Shown one piece after another: positions 1-8,445 of a DNA stretch of 64,000 nt. Each line of letters starts with the position of its first letter. The first letter of the stretch is position 1. The position numbers and the translations under genes are program-made. The DNA comes from Microcaldota archaeon (GTDB lineage: Archaea; Micrarchaeota; Micrarchaeia; Micrarchaeales; Micrarchaeaceae), in contig JAJZBL010000003.1 of the NCBI GenBank assembly GCA_021798935.1, forward strand, positions 62,001 through 126,000, written 5' to 3'. The notes under the pieces were generated by a model. The model was given only the letters and a program-made list of their open reading frames with translations. It was not told where the DNA came from and made no database searches.

Positions 1-169
1 GGGTAAACAACCCCATTGGCGCATCAGGGTCATTCATTATGAGCATGTAGTATTTGCCTTCTGCCACCCCACTTACGCTTATTTCAGGTGAAGTATCCTC
101 ACCTTCACAACTATATACCTTTGGTATATAACCTCCATTTTTAAAAGACCTTATAGTTATTTTTTCCAT
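1..169 (-). CDS. PEBP / YbhB-YbcL (Raf kinase inhibitor-like) family protein, partial (C-terminus beyond window)
   Basis: Not in ORF track. Reverse-strand translation MEKITIRSFKNGGYIPKVYSCEGEDTSPEISVSGVAEGKYYMLIMNDPDAPMGLFT shows the family pattern (GEDTSPE...DPDAP). Confidence 0.85.
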   Translation of the reverse strand, partial: MEKITIRSFKNGGYIPKVYSCEGEDTSPEISVSGVAEGKYYMLIMNDPDAPMGLFT

Positions 170-190
170 CCATATCACTCAATAATTTTG

Positions 191-952
191 TCATTCGGGC
201 TTGTTGGTCAAGTTGTTTATTATATTGACAGCGACCAAAGAGCTAGGATTTATTATCGTACAGTTGGCAGGAAGATTAAGATCAGCTAAACGCTTTTCTG
301 CTTCTTGTGAATGTATTATTATTATCTTGTCTGATTCTTTTGATATCGAATTTACAACTAAGAACGTGTAAAGGAGCATTGAACTATTTGCCATATCTAT
401 TATTATTTCAAAAGCTTTTTCCAAAGTAAATTTCTTAAGTTCTGCTTCTGAAGTTACATCTACCATAAATGCCTTATATCCGAGATTTTTAAGCTTGTCG
501 ACTTCATCGCTATCAGAACTTAATATGATAAAATTTTTGTTCAGTTTTTTAAGGTTTTCTGCCAATACTAAATTGACAGAATCTGTTCCTATTAAGACTA
601 TATGATTTTTAAAAAATCTCTTTTGAATTCCTGCTATGCTTCCTGTAAGTTTATCCATTCTATCTTCCATTACCTCACCTGCTATCAAGCTAAGTGCACC
701 CAAAAATACACCTAGACCTGATATTATAAGTAGCGTCTCAAATATCATTCCTAAATTGGTATCTGGAATTATATTGCTTCCAACTGTTGAAAGTGTAGTT
801 ACTGTAAAATAAATAGCATCTATATAACTTAATCTTTTTAAATTGAAAACATGGTAGTAATTGCCTACCAGATAGGTGGCAACCGAACCTACAATTATTG
901 TCACTAAGATAAGAATTATATAAACAACCAATTTCAATGAGAATGAAGCCAC
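191..952 (-). CDS. Two-TM ion channel with RCK/TrkA-N-like cytosolic domain (MthK-like), unusual filter TVGSN
   Basis: TM1, pore helix plus 'TVTTLSTVGSN', TM2, then a Rossmann-like domain (NHIVLIGTDS...). Confidence 0.8.
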   Translation of the reverse strand: MASFSLKLVVYIILILVTIIVGSVATYLVGNYYHVFNLKRLSYIDAIYFTVTTLSTVGSNIIPDTNLGMIFETLLIISGLGVFLGALSLIAGEVMEDRMDKLTGSIAGIQKRFFKNHIVLIGTDSVNLVLAENLKKLNKNFIILSSDSDEVDKLKNLGYKAFMVDVTSEAELKKFTLEKAFEIIIDMANSSMLLYTFLVVNSISKESDKIIIIHSQEAEKRLADLNLPANCTIINPSSLVAVNIINNLTNKPE

Positions 953-1161
953 TTTTTCATCATCTTTTTTTTAAATCTATAATATTTTAGCATAAAAAGA
1001 CTTAAATTTACCGTTTGCTTGGCGTAAATATATGGATAGGAAATAGGAGTATTACACCACAAAAGGTTATTTGCTATATCTTAACGTCTATTAACGGATA
1101 TTTGTTACGTCAATAAACATTTTGTCGGGTAGTGCTTTTTATATTTAACGCATAAGTTATA

Positions 1162-2433
1162 ATGATTTCTATGGCAACTGAAAAAGATATATTAGATGCA
1201 CACAGCATTATGCATGGGAAGATAGAGATAATTCCTAAGGTTAAAATTGAATCAAACCAAGATCTTTCAATTCATTATACACCAGGAGTTGCGACTGTCT
1301 GCAATGCGATAAAGGACGACAAAGACTTGGCTTATGAATATACTAATAAAGGCAATATGGTAGCTGTAATATCAGACGGAACACGTATATTAGGGCTTGG
1401 CAATATAGGTCCCGAAGCAGGACTTCCGGTTATGGAGGGCAAGTCACTATTATTTAAGAGGTACGGAGGAGTAGATGCAATACCAATGTGCATTGGAACT
1501 ACAGATGAAGAGGAGATTATTAAATTTGCAAAGCAGATATCTCCTACATTAGGAGGCATAAATATAGAGGATATAGAGTCACCTAAGTCATTTAGGATAG
1601 TGGATAGGCTTTCAGAGGAATTAGACATACCTGTATTGCACGATGACCAGCAAGGCACAGCAATGGTAATACTTGCAGGCCTCCTAAATTCGCTTAAGTT
1701 AGCAGGAAAAGATTTGAACAATGCAAGGATAGTGGTAAATGGAGCAGGATCTGCAGGAATGGGTGTTGTAAGGCTACTAGCTTTAGCCAAAGTCAAGAAT
1801 GTTTATGTAGTTGATACACATGGCATAATATATGATGGCAGAAAGGAAGGCATGAATGAGTTCAAGGAAGAGATAGCCAGGTTAACAAACCCAGAAAAGA
1901 AGAAAGGAAGCTTGGCTGACGCGGCTAAAGATGCAGATGTCCTTATAGGCCTTTCCAAACCAAACATGTTCACGGCAGATATCATAAAAGCGATGAATGA
2001 TAAGGCAATAATCTTTGCCCTTGCTAATCCCGTGCCAGAAGTAGATTACGATGAAGCCAAAAAGCTAGGTGCATTTATAGTCGCAACTGGAAGAAGCGAC
2101 AAGCCGAATCAGGTGAACAACTTGCTTGGATTCCCAGGCATAATGAGAGGATTGCTTGATGCCAGAGCTAAAAAAGTGACATATAGCATGCTTTATAATG
2201 CAGCTATAGCATTAGCCGATTCAGTAGGGGACAAATTGTCAACAGATTACATACTTCCTTCGGTAGGTAGTCCAAATGAAAGCGTAGGCATATTCGAAAA
2301 GATAGCTTTTGCAGTTGCAGAAACCGCAGTTAAGGAGTCCAATTCCAAGATAACGGATTTAGATATTATAAAAAGTAATATCACGAAAAATCTCGAAAGA
2401 AACAGAAGCTTGCACGAAAAGCTATATACGTAA
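1162..2433 (+). CDS. NAD(P)-dependent malic enzyme (malate dehydrogenase, oxaloacetate-decarboxylating)
   Basis: Motifs YTPGVA, VISDGTRILGLGNIGPEAGLPVMEGKSLLFK, DDQQGTA, NGAGSAGMG. Confidence 0.95.
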   Translation: MISMATEKDILDAHSIMHGKIEIIPKVKIESNQDLSIHYTPGVATVCNAIKDDKDLAYEYTNKGNMVAVISDGTRILGLGNIGPEAGLPVMEGKSLLFKRYGGVDAIPMCIGTTDEEEIIKFAKQISPTLGGINIEDIESPKSFRIVDRLSEELDIPVLHDDQQGTAMVILAGLLNSLKLAGKDLNNARIVVNGAGSAGMGVVRLLALAKVKNVYVVDTHGIIYDGRKEGMNEFKEEIARLTNPEKKKGSLADAAKDADVLIGLSKPNMFTADIIKAMNDKAIIFALANPVPEVDYDEAKKLGAFIVATGRSDKPNQVNNLLGFPGIMRGLLDARAKKVTYSMLYNAAIALADSVGDKLSTDYILPSVGSPNESVGIFEKIAFAVAETAVKESNSKITDLDIIKSNITKNLERNRSLHEKLYT

Positions 2434-2446
2434 TTTAAAATATGAT

Positions 2447-2510
2447 CCCGCATGCATTTCTGCATGTGGGGTGGATATGGTGTGGTGTTTTGAAAAAAAC
2501 ACGCGCATAT
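2447..2510. other. Two consecutive hairpins downstream of the malic enzyme gene
   Basis: CCCGCATGCA-TTTC-TGCATGTGGG (10 bp with one G-T) at 2447-2470; GTGTTTT-GAAA-AAAACAC at 2485-2502 flanked by ATATG/CATAT. Confidence 0.5.
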
Positions 2511-2729
2511 CTACTTAATATTAACTTATATAAATACTTTTGCCTATTTTATTTTAAGAATTCTTAATAAAATTTAATGGTTTTTGCTAAATTTTGATTA
2601 ATTTTATTAATTTCTTGTTCAATTCTCTCGATAAATCAAAATATTATTTTATAATGGGATTTTGTTTGAATTTCCAGTAACCTAAATTTAAATATTTTAT
2701 ATTTAATTATTTCACTTGGTGGATTGTAA

Positions 2730-4319
2730 ATGCAATATATCGTAGTTACGGGTGGAGTGGTTTCAGGTTTAGGGAAAGGCACAATAGTATCCAGCTTATC
2801 TTACCTGCTAAAAAATAGCGGGTTGAATGTGACAGATATAAAGATAGATCCTTATTTAAACTTCGATGCTGGCACTATGAGCCCGTACCAGCATGGAGAG
2901 GTATTTGTGCTAGATGATGGAGGCGAAGTAGATCTTGACTTAGGCAATTACGAAAGGTTTTTGGATACTAATTTGACATTCAAAAATAGCATAACAACAG
3001 GAAAGGTATACAAAAGAGTTATAGAGAAGGAAAGGAAAGGGGATTACCTTGGAAGCACCGTACAGATAATACCCCATATTACCGATGAAATAAAGCATGA
3101 AATAGAGGATGCGGCAGATGGGTACGATATAGCACTTATAGAAGTTGGTGGTACGGTTGGCGATATAGAATCGATGCCATTCCTGGAGGCTTTAAGGCAG
3201 ATGAGATCAATGCCTAAAAATCAGATGATATTTGGGCATGTAACGCTTGTGCCTGAAATAGGAGATGAACAGAAAACCAAGCCCACACAGCATGGAATAC
3301 GAGATTTGAGGTCTATAGGCATACAGCCGGATATGCTTTTTTGCAGATCGACAAACCCTTTAAGCAAATCAGCAAAGGAGAAAATTTCACTATTCACTGA
3401 TGTAGCAGAATCTGAGATAATAAGCGCTTACGATGTGATGAATGCGTATTTTGTGCCTAAATTGCTCATGGATCAAGGAATTTTAGACTTTATAAAGGGT
3501 AGATTCTCCATAAAAGGCCATGAATTGAAGTACACGCTCGATGAATTTACTAAGAATCTAGAAAATCCAAAGGAAAGGGTCAAGATAGCAATTGTGGGAA
3601 AATATATTGAGATGAAAGATGCTTATATAAGCCATAGGGAGGCTTTCTCTCATGTAACGGGCAATACTGGAATAGGTGTTGACATAAAATGGGTTGATTC
3701 AGATAAATTAAAAAATGGAACTGATTCTATTAAGGACGTTGATGGCATTCTTGTGCCTGGCGGATTTGGCTATAGGGGTGTTGAAGGGATGATAATTGCT
3801 GAGAGATATGCAAGGGAAAATAATGTTCCTTATCTTGGCATATGCTTAGGTTTCCAGGTTGCAGTTATAGAGATATCAAGAAACCTCCTGCATCTTGAAG
3901 GCGCAAACAGTACGGAATTTGACAAAAATACCAAATACCCTGTGATAGACCTTCTTCCTGAACAGGAAGGAATCAAAGATATGGGAGGCACTATGAGATT
4001 AGGATCTAAGGAGATAGATATCAAAGAGGGCACGTTCGCTCATGGATTATATGGAGCGGATAAAATTTACGAAAGGCATAGGCACAGGTATGAAGTAAAC
4101 CCTAAATACATAAGCAAGCTAAATGAAGCAGGTGTCGTATTTTCAGGAACAGATAAGGAAGGAGTAAGGATGGAGATAATGGAATTTCTAGGAAGAAAGG
4201 ATTACATTGCTACACAGTTTCATGCAGAGTTAAAATCAAGGCCTATGAATCCTTCCAAAGTTCATATTAATTTAGTAAAATCCGCACTAGAGTACCAAAA
4301 AGCGAAGCTTAAGCTTTGA
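2730..4319 (+). CDS. pyrG: CTP synthase
   Basis: [24 protein letters not shown]-terminal glutaminase motif LGICLGFQ. Confidence 0.98.
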   Translation: MQYIVVTGGVVSGLGKGTIVSSLSYLLKNSGLNVTDIKIDPYLNFDAGTMSPYQHGEVFVLDDGGEVDLDLGNYERFLDTNLTFKNSITTGKVYKRVIEKERKGDYLGSTVQIIPHITDEIKHEIEDAADGYDIALIEVGGTVGDIESMPFLEALRQMRSMPKNQMIFGHVTLVPEIGDEQKTKPTQHGIRDLRSIGIQPDMLFCRSTNPLSKSAKEKISLFTDVAESEIISAYDVMNAYFVPKLLMDQGILDFIKGRFSIKGHELKYTLDEFTKNLENPKERVKIAIVGKYIEMKDAYISHREAFSHVTGNTGIGVDIKWVDSDKLKNGTDSIKDVDGILVPGGFGYRGVEGMIIAERYARENNVPYLGICLGFQVAVIEISRNLLHLEGANSTEFDKNTKYPVIDLLPEQEGIKDMGGTMRLGSKEIDIKEGTFAHGLYGADKIYERHRHRYEVNPKYISKLNEAGVVFSGTDKEGVRMEIMEFLGRKDYIATQFHAELKSRPMNPSKVHINLVKSALEYQKAKLKL

Positions 4320-4426
4320 TCTTTTTTAGTTTCTGAATTAAAAGGATAATGGAGTTTATAGTGCAACTATAGTATGCTCCGTGCTATTTGTGAGTTCAAT
4401 TATTAGGTAAAAATAAAAAAGAAAAG

Positions 4427-4511
4427 TGGACTCTGCGGGATTTTCATTATTATTTTGAACCCGCAACCTCCTGCATGCCATGCAGGCGCGCTACCGTTGT
4501 GCCAAGAGCCC
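4427..4511 (-). tRNA. tRNA-Ala (GGC) with 13-nt intron in the T-loop (sense intron ATAATAATGAAAA, 4441-4453)
   Basis: GGGCTCT/AGAGTCC acceptor with G3:U70, anticodon stem CCTGC-ATGGCAT-GCAGG, T stem GCGGG/CCCGC around a 20-nt loop; removing 13 nt restores TTCAAAT. Confidence 0.85.
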
Positions 4512-4527
4512 ACAAAATTTAATTAAG

Positions 4528-4776
4528 TTAAGTAGGAGAGACAAATATTATATTCCCTCCCCTAAGCAGTATTATGCCCAATTTGGCCTTAAGCTCCCCA
4601 TTAGAGTCAAGTTCTTCTGCACCGTCCATCACTATATTCATATGTGCATCAAACGATGTTATCTTTCCTCTTATGCTGAGATTATTCTTTAACCTTACCA
4701 GCACCTGCTTACCTATTGATTTGTTCAACAAGTCAAATGGCCTTTCCTGTGTAAAATTTACGTTTGCATTCATCAT
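4528..4776 (-). CDS. LSm/Sm-like RNA-binding protein
   Basis: FDLLNKSIGKQVLVRLKNNLSIRGKITSFDAHMNIVMDGAEE...LLRGGNIIFVSP: Sm1 and Sm2 motifs. Confidence 0.93.
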   Translation of the reverse strand: MMNANVNFTQERPFDLLNKSIGKQVLVRLKNNLSIRGKITSFDAHMNIVMDGAEELDSNGELKAKLGIILLRGGNIIFVSPT

Positions 4777-4838
4777 TTGCTCACTCTAATCTTTAAAACT
4801 TACTTAATTAAAAAACAAAGAATAAATATTTAAGCCTG

Positions 4839-5897
4839 TCACTCCTCCGCTTTTATTTTTTTCAAATCCTCTTTCTTGATTGCAAGCTTTACAAGCCCTG
4901 TCCCAACATGTATCTGCTTTCCTATAAGGACATTCTCAGATACACCTTTCAAAGGATCTGACTCGCCGAATATGCTTGCATTTACAAAGTGCTTTACAGT
5001 TTCCTCATAAGCAGCTCTTGCAAAAACTGATGCTTTGGTACCTGCCAATCCATGCCTGCCTACGCCTATTATCGTTCCGGTCAATGTCATCGAATCTGCT
5101 ATCAAGCCCATATGCCTGAAATCAACCTTCACACCTTCGTGCTGCATCGTATTTTTAAGCTCGTATGCAATCGCATTCCTAGCTGCCTCTACTCCATAGG
5201 ATTTAAGGACATCAAATGGATCTGTGCTGTATATGCTTTCTGAAAGGACACCCTCCAATTGCATCGCCTCCGATATGTTGCTGCCACTGGTAAATATGTA
5301 GAATGATTCATCATCATTCTGCATTATCACTGCTTTGTTTATGCCTTTTATCCCAGATAGCTGGAAATCCATTATATGTACGAAGGCTATACGTGTAGAA
5401 TGTATGTCCTTGGCTTTCTTCTGGCTTATTATCAGGTGGTTGCTTTTCTTTTCTATGCTTATTCCACTGAACTTTTTGGTCAGCTTTTCTATTATTTGGT
5501 CTTCTGTAAGCATATTGTCCTCCATCTTGGATTTGCTAAGGACTAGCTCAAGCTTTGATTCCTTTAGATTTTCAATATGCTTTAAGATAACATCTTTTAT
5601 GCGAACTTCCTGGAACTTTTTTGCAAGCTTCTTGACTGCATCATAATTCTTTTTTATCTTTGGATCCAGTGGAACAATCATAGTTGGAGAAGCTTGCTTC
5701 TTCCTTGCATCTACAAGCTCTATCACCCTCGGCAAACCAGAGGATATTGTAGTTGCTATACCTGCACTGTGGAATGTCCTGAGGACCATCTGTGTTGAAG
5801 GCTCTCCCATCGATTGCGCTGCGACAACTCCTACAGGCTCGCCATATTGCACATCAACATTTTTTATTGATATTTCATTTTCTTTCTTAGCTGCCAT
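4839..5897 (-). CDS. rpoA2: DNA-directed RNA polymerase subunit A''
   Basis: GEPVGVVAAQSMGEPSTQMVLRTFHSAGIA; HMGLIADSMTLTGTIIGVGRHGLAGTKASVFARAAYEET. Confidence 0.97.
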   Translation of the reverse strand: MAAKKENEISIKNVDVQYGEPVGVVAAQSMGEPSTQMVLRTFHSAGIATTISSGLPRVIELVDARKKQASPTMIVPLDPKIKKNYDAVKKLAKKFQEVRIKDVILKHIENLKESKLELVLSKSKMEDNMLTEDQIIEKLTKKFSGISIEKKSNHLIISQKKAKDIHSTRIAFVHIMDFQLSGIKGINKAVIMQNDDESFYIFTSGSNISEAMQLEGVLSESIYSTDPFDVLKSYGVEAARNAIAYELKNTMQHEGVKVDFRHMGLIADSMTLTGTIIGVGRHGLAGTKASVFARAAYEETVKHFVNASIFGESDPLKGVSENVLIGKQIHVGTGLVKLAIKKEDLKKIKAEE

Positions 5898-5907
5898 ATT
5901 AAATACC

Positions 5908-8445
5908 TCATTTGTCTGACTCTACGTTAACATACATAGGGTCTACTCCATCTCCTCCGTATATAGGCTGTATAAGTTCCATTCCAGATCCTCTTACACT
6001 CTTGTCATCGCTGATGTAGAAATCCATCATCGCGTTTACAAGCCTTCTGTACATGTAACCGCTGACTGCAGTTACCAATGATTTAGTAGCTGCGCTATCT
6101 CTTGCTCCCATAGCGTGCTCGAAAAAGTCTGTAGGTGTGAGCCCTTCGAAGAAGCATGATGTCACAAATCCTTTTGCACGAGGATCTTTGTCATTCTTGC
6201 GGAAGTAAGGCAATACCCTGCCTGAATAACCTCTCGATGGCCTCTTTCCTCTTACTGATTGCTGGCCAAGAAGCATGCTCATCTGTATCACGTTCATTAT
6301 CGAACCTCTTGCTCCTATTGATGCGAGGAGGAATGCGTTGTTAGTTGTGTTCATAGTCTTATTTAGATACTTCCCTGCTATATCTCTCGCTTCACTGAGC
6401 TGTGCGAACAGCAAAGTGGTCATCGTCTGCTTTCTCGTATAACCAGGCAACGCATCAAGAGTCCTGTCATTGTATCCCTCAATTATCTTGTTTGCCTTGT
6501 CTTCAACTTCCTTAATTATCCTTTCCCTCTCATTTATCATCTCGTTGGTTACAAGGTAATCTTTAACACTTACAGTCAAGCCTCTCTTGTATACTGCCCT
6601 CAATGACAGCTTCGTGAGATTCAAGATAAACCTCTCTATAAAGTCAGGGCCATAATCTATGAACAGCTTTGATATAAGAGTTGATCCCTTTTCCCCTATC
6701 ATCTTGGAATCCAATATCCCTTCTATGAGCTTGCCGTTCTTTATTACAACAGGGCCTTTTAGGTTGTTTCCTGTAAAATTGAAATCTTTTGGGAATAGCA
6801 TTGATATTATAGATTTTCCATTGTAAAGCCCATTCTCAGATTCTTCAGGAAGATCAAAGATGCCTATATAAGAGAGCATTAAAGCGGCTTCATCTTTCGT
6901 ATAATAGGTATCGCCTTTTGTTATGAAGTACAACCCTGCTATCTCATCTTCTTCAGCATAGAAGACAGGCTGCCCGTGCCTTGCACTTAGCATCAGGTTC
7001 TTCGGCTGCATCATATATATCGCTTCTGCCTGCGCTTCAAGTGTCTGTGGCACGTGAAGGTTCATCTCATCCCCATCGTAATCTGCGTTATAAGGGTATG
7101 CTGCAGAAACCTGTATCCTAAAGGTCTTTCCAGGCATCACTTTTACCCTGTGTGCCATTATGGATAATCTGTGCAGTGTAGGCTGCCTGTTAAATAGTAC
7201 TATATCATTATCCATAAGCTGCCTTTCAACTATGTCTCCAGGTTCTAGGCTTGCGACAAGGTCCTCACGGTTCGTCTCAGTTACCCTCTTCCTTATCCCG
7301 CTTTTTGATATCACATTGAGCGCTTTTGGATAATCCGGGTTCATTATGAATTTTTTGGCAGCCTCAATATTCCACTTCGTTACATAAAGAGGTATGGTCA
7401 TCACTGATGCTATCTTCATAGGTACTCCAACCTGGTTTATTGTAAGGCTTGCATCGGATGATATGACACTTCTTGCTGAAAAGTTAACTCTCTTTCCACT
7501 AAGGTTGTATCTGAGCCTTCCTTCTTTCCCTTTAAGCCTCTGCGCTAAAGTCTTCAGTGGCTTTGTGGACCTGTGCCTTGCTACTGGAACTCCAGGTGTT
7601 TCGTTATTGAAATATGTTGTAACGTGATATTGCAGAAGTTCCCAAAGGTCATCTATTATTATCTGCGGGGCTCCTGCGTCTATATCCTGGGAAAGCCTCT
7701 CGTTTATACGCATTATCTCCACAAGCTTGTGCGTCAGATCATCTTCGCTTCTCTCTCCTGATTCTAAGGTTATAGAAGGCCTTACATTGACAGGTGGAAC
7801 CAGCAGAACACTCAGTATGAGCCATTCTGGCCTTGTTGCTTTAGGATCTATTCCTATGCTGATTAAATCTTCATCAGGTATATTTTCAAGCCAGTCTCTT
7901 ATAGTATCCGGCTTAATAGTTTCCCCATTTAAATAGAAGAAAGTAGGTCTTTCAAACTTGCGCTTGTGCTGCTCCGTTCCGCAGTAAGGGCATTTTTTAA
8001 GTGTCTTTAGTTTCTTGACTATGTCGTTGAATAGAAGCTCCTCCTTCTGCTCGTCAGCATTCAAGTTTATCTCCTTTAATGCCAATTTCACATCATCAGC
8101 TAGTTCTTTGCTAAGCATTACTCTGTTGCATTTCTCGCATGTTGACTGAAGCAGCATATATATAAATCTTGCAAACTCAGGATGTATAACAGGCCTTACA
8201 AGCTCTATATGCCCAAAATGGCCCATGCAGCTCTTTGCCCTGCCTCCACAGGTCTTGCACTTCAGCCCAGGATCTATTACTCCAAGCCTCTGGTCCATAA
8301 GGCCTCCATCTATAGGATAACCATCTTCGTTGTAAGTATCAGCTACTATAAGCTTTGCTACACTCATCTTCTTTATTGTATCCGGACTTAAAGTTGTAAA
8401 TTTTATATTATCTATGATTTCAGCTTGCATGATAAACCCCCTCAA
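5908..8445 (-). CDS. rpoA1: DNA-directed RNA polymerase subunit A' (likely start MQAEIID at 8430)
   Basis: C-x2-C Zn motif, RFSGKRVNFSARSVIS-like segment, VLFNRQPTLHRLS, catalytic motif NADYDGDEMNLHVPQ. Confidence 0.97.
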   Translation of the reverse strand: MRGFIMQAEIIDNIKFTTLSPDTIKKMSVAKLIVADTYNEDGYPIDGGLMDQRLGVIDPGLKCKTCGGRAKSCMGHFGHIELVRPVIHPEFARFIYMLLQSTCEKCNRVMLSKELADDVKLALKEINLNADEQKEELLFNDIVKKLKTLKKCPYCGTEQHKRKFERPTFFYLNGETIKPDTIRDWLENIPDEDLISIGIDPKATRPEWLILSVLLVPPVNVRPSITLESGERSEDDLTHKLVEIMRINERLSQDIDAGAPQIIIDDLWELLQYHVTTYFNNETPGVPVARHRSTKPLKTLAQRLKGKEGRLRYNLSGKRVNFSARSVISSDASLTINQVGVPMKIASVMTIPLYVTKWNIEAAKKFIMNPDYPKALNVISKSGIRKRVTETNREDLVASLEPGDIVERQLMDNDIVLFNRQPTLHRLSIMAHRVKVMPGKTFRIQVSAAYPYNADYDGDEMNLHVPQTLEAQAEAIYMMQPKNLMLSARHGQPVFYAEEDEIAGLYFITKGDTYYTKDEAALMLSYIGIFDLPEESENGLYNGKSIISMLFPKDFNFTGNNLKGPVVIKNGKLIEGILDSKMIGEKGSTLISKLFIDYGPDFIERFILNLTKLSLRAVYKRGLTVSVKDYLVTNEMINERERIIKEVEDKANKIIEGYNDRTLDALPGYTRKQTMTTLLFAQLSEARDIAGKYLNKTMNTTNNAFLLASIGARGSIMNVIQMSMLLGQQSVRGKRPSRGYSGRVLPYFRKNDKDPRAKGFVTSCFFEGLTPTDFFEHAMGARDSAATKSLVTAVSGYMYRRLVNAMMDFYISDDKSVRGSGMELIQPIYGGDGVDPMYVNVESDK

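Noticed and set aside
1332-1796. 154-aa minus-strand ORF inside the malic enzyme gene
   Set aside because: Antisense to conserved malic enzyme motifs; no independent support.
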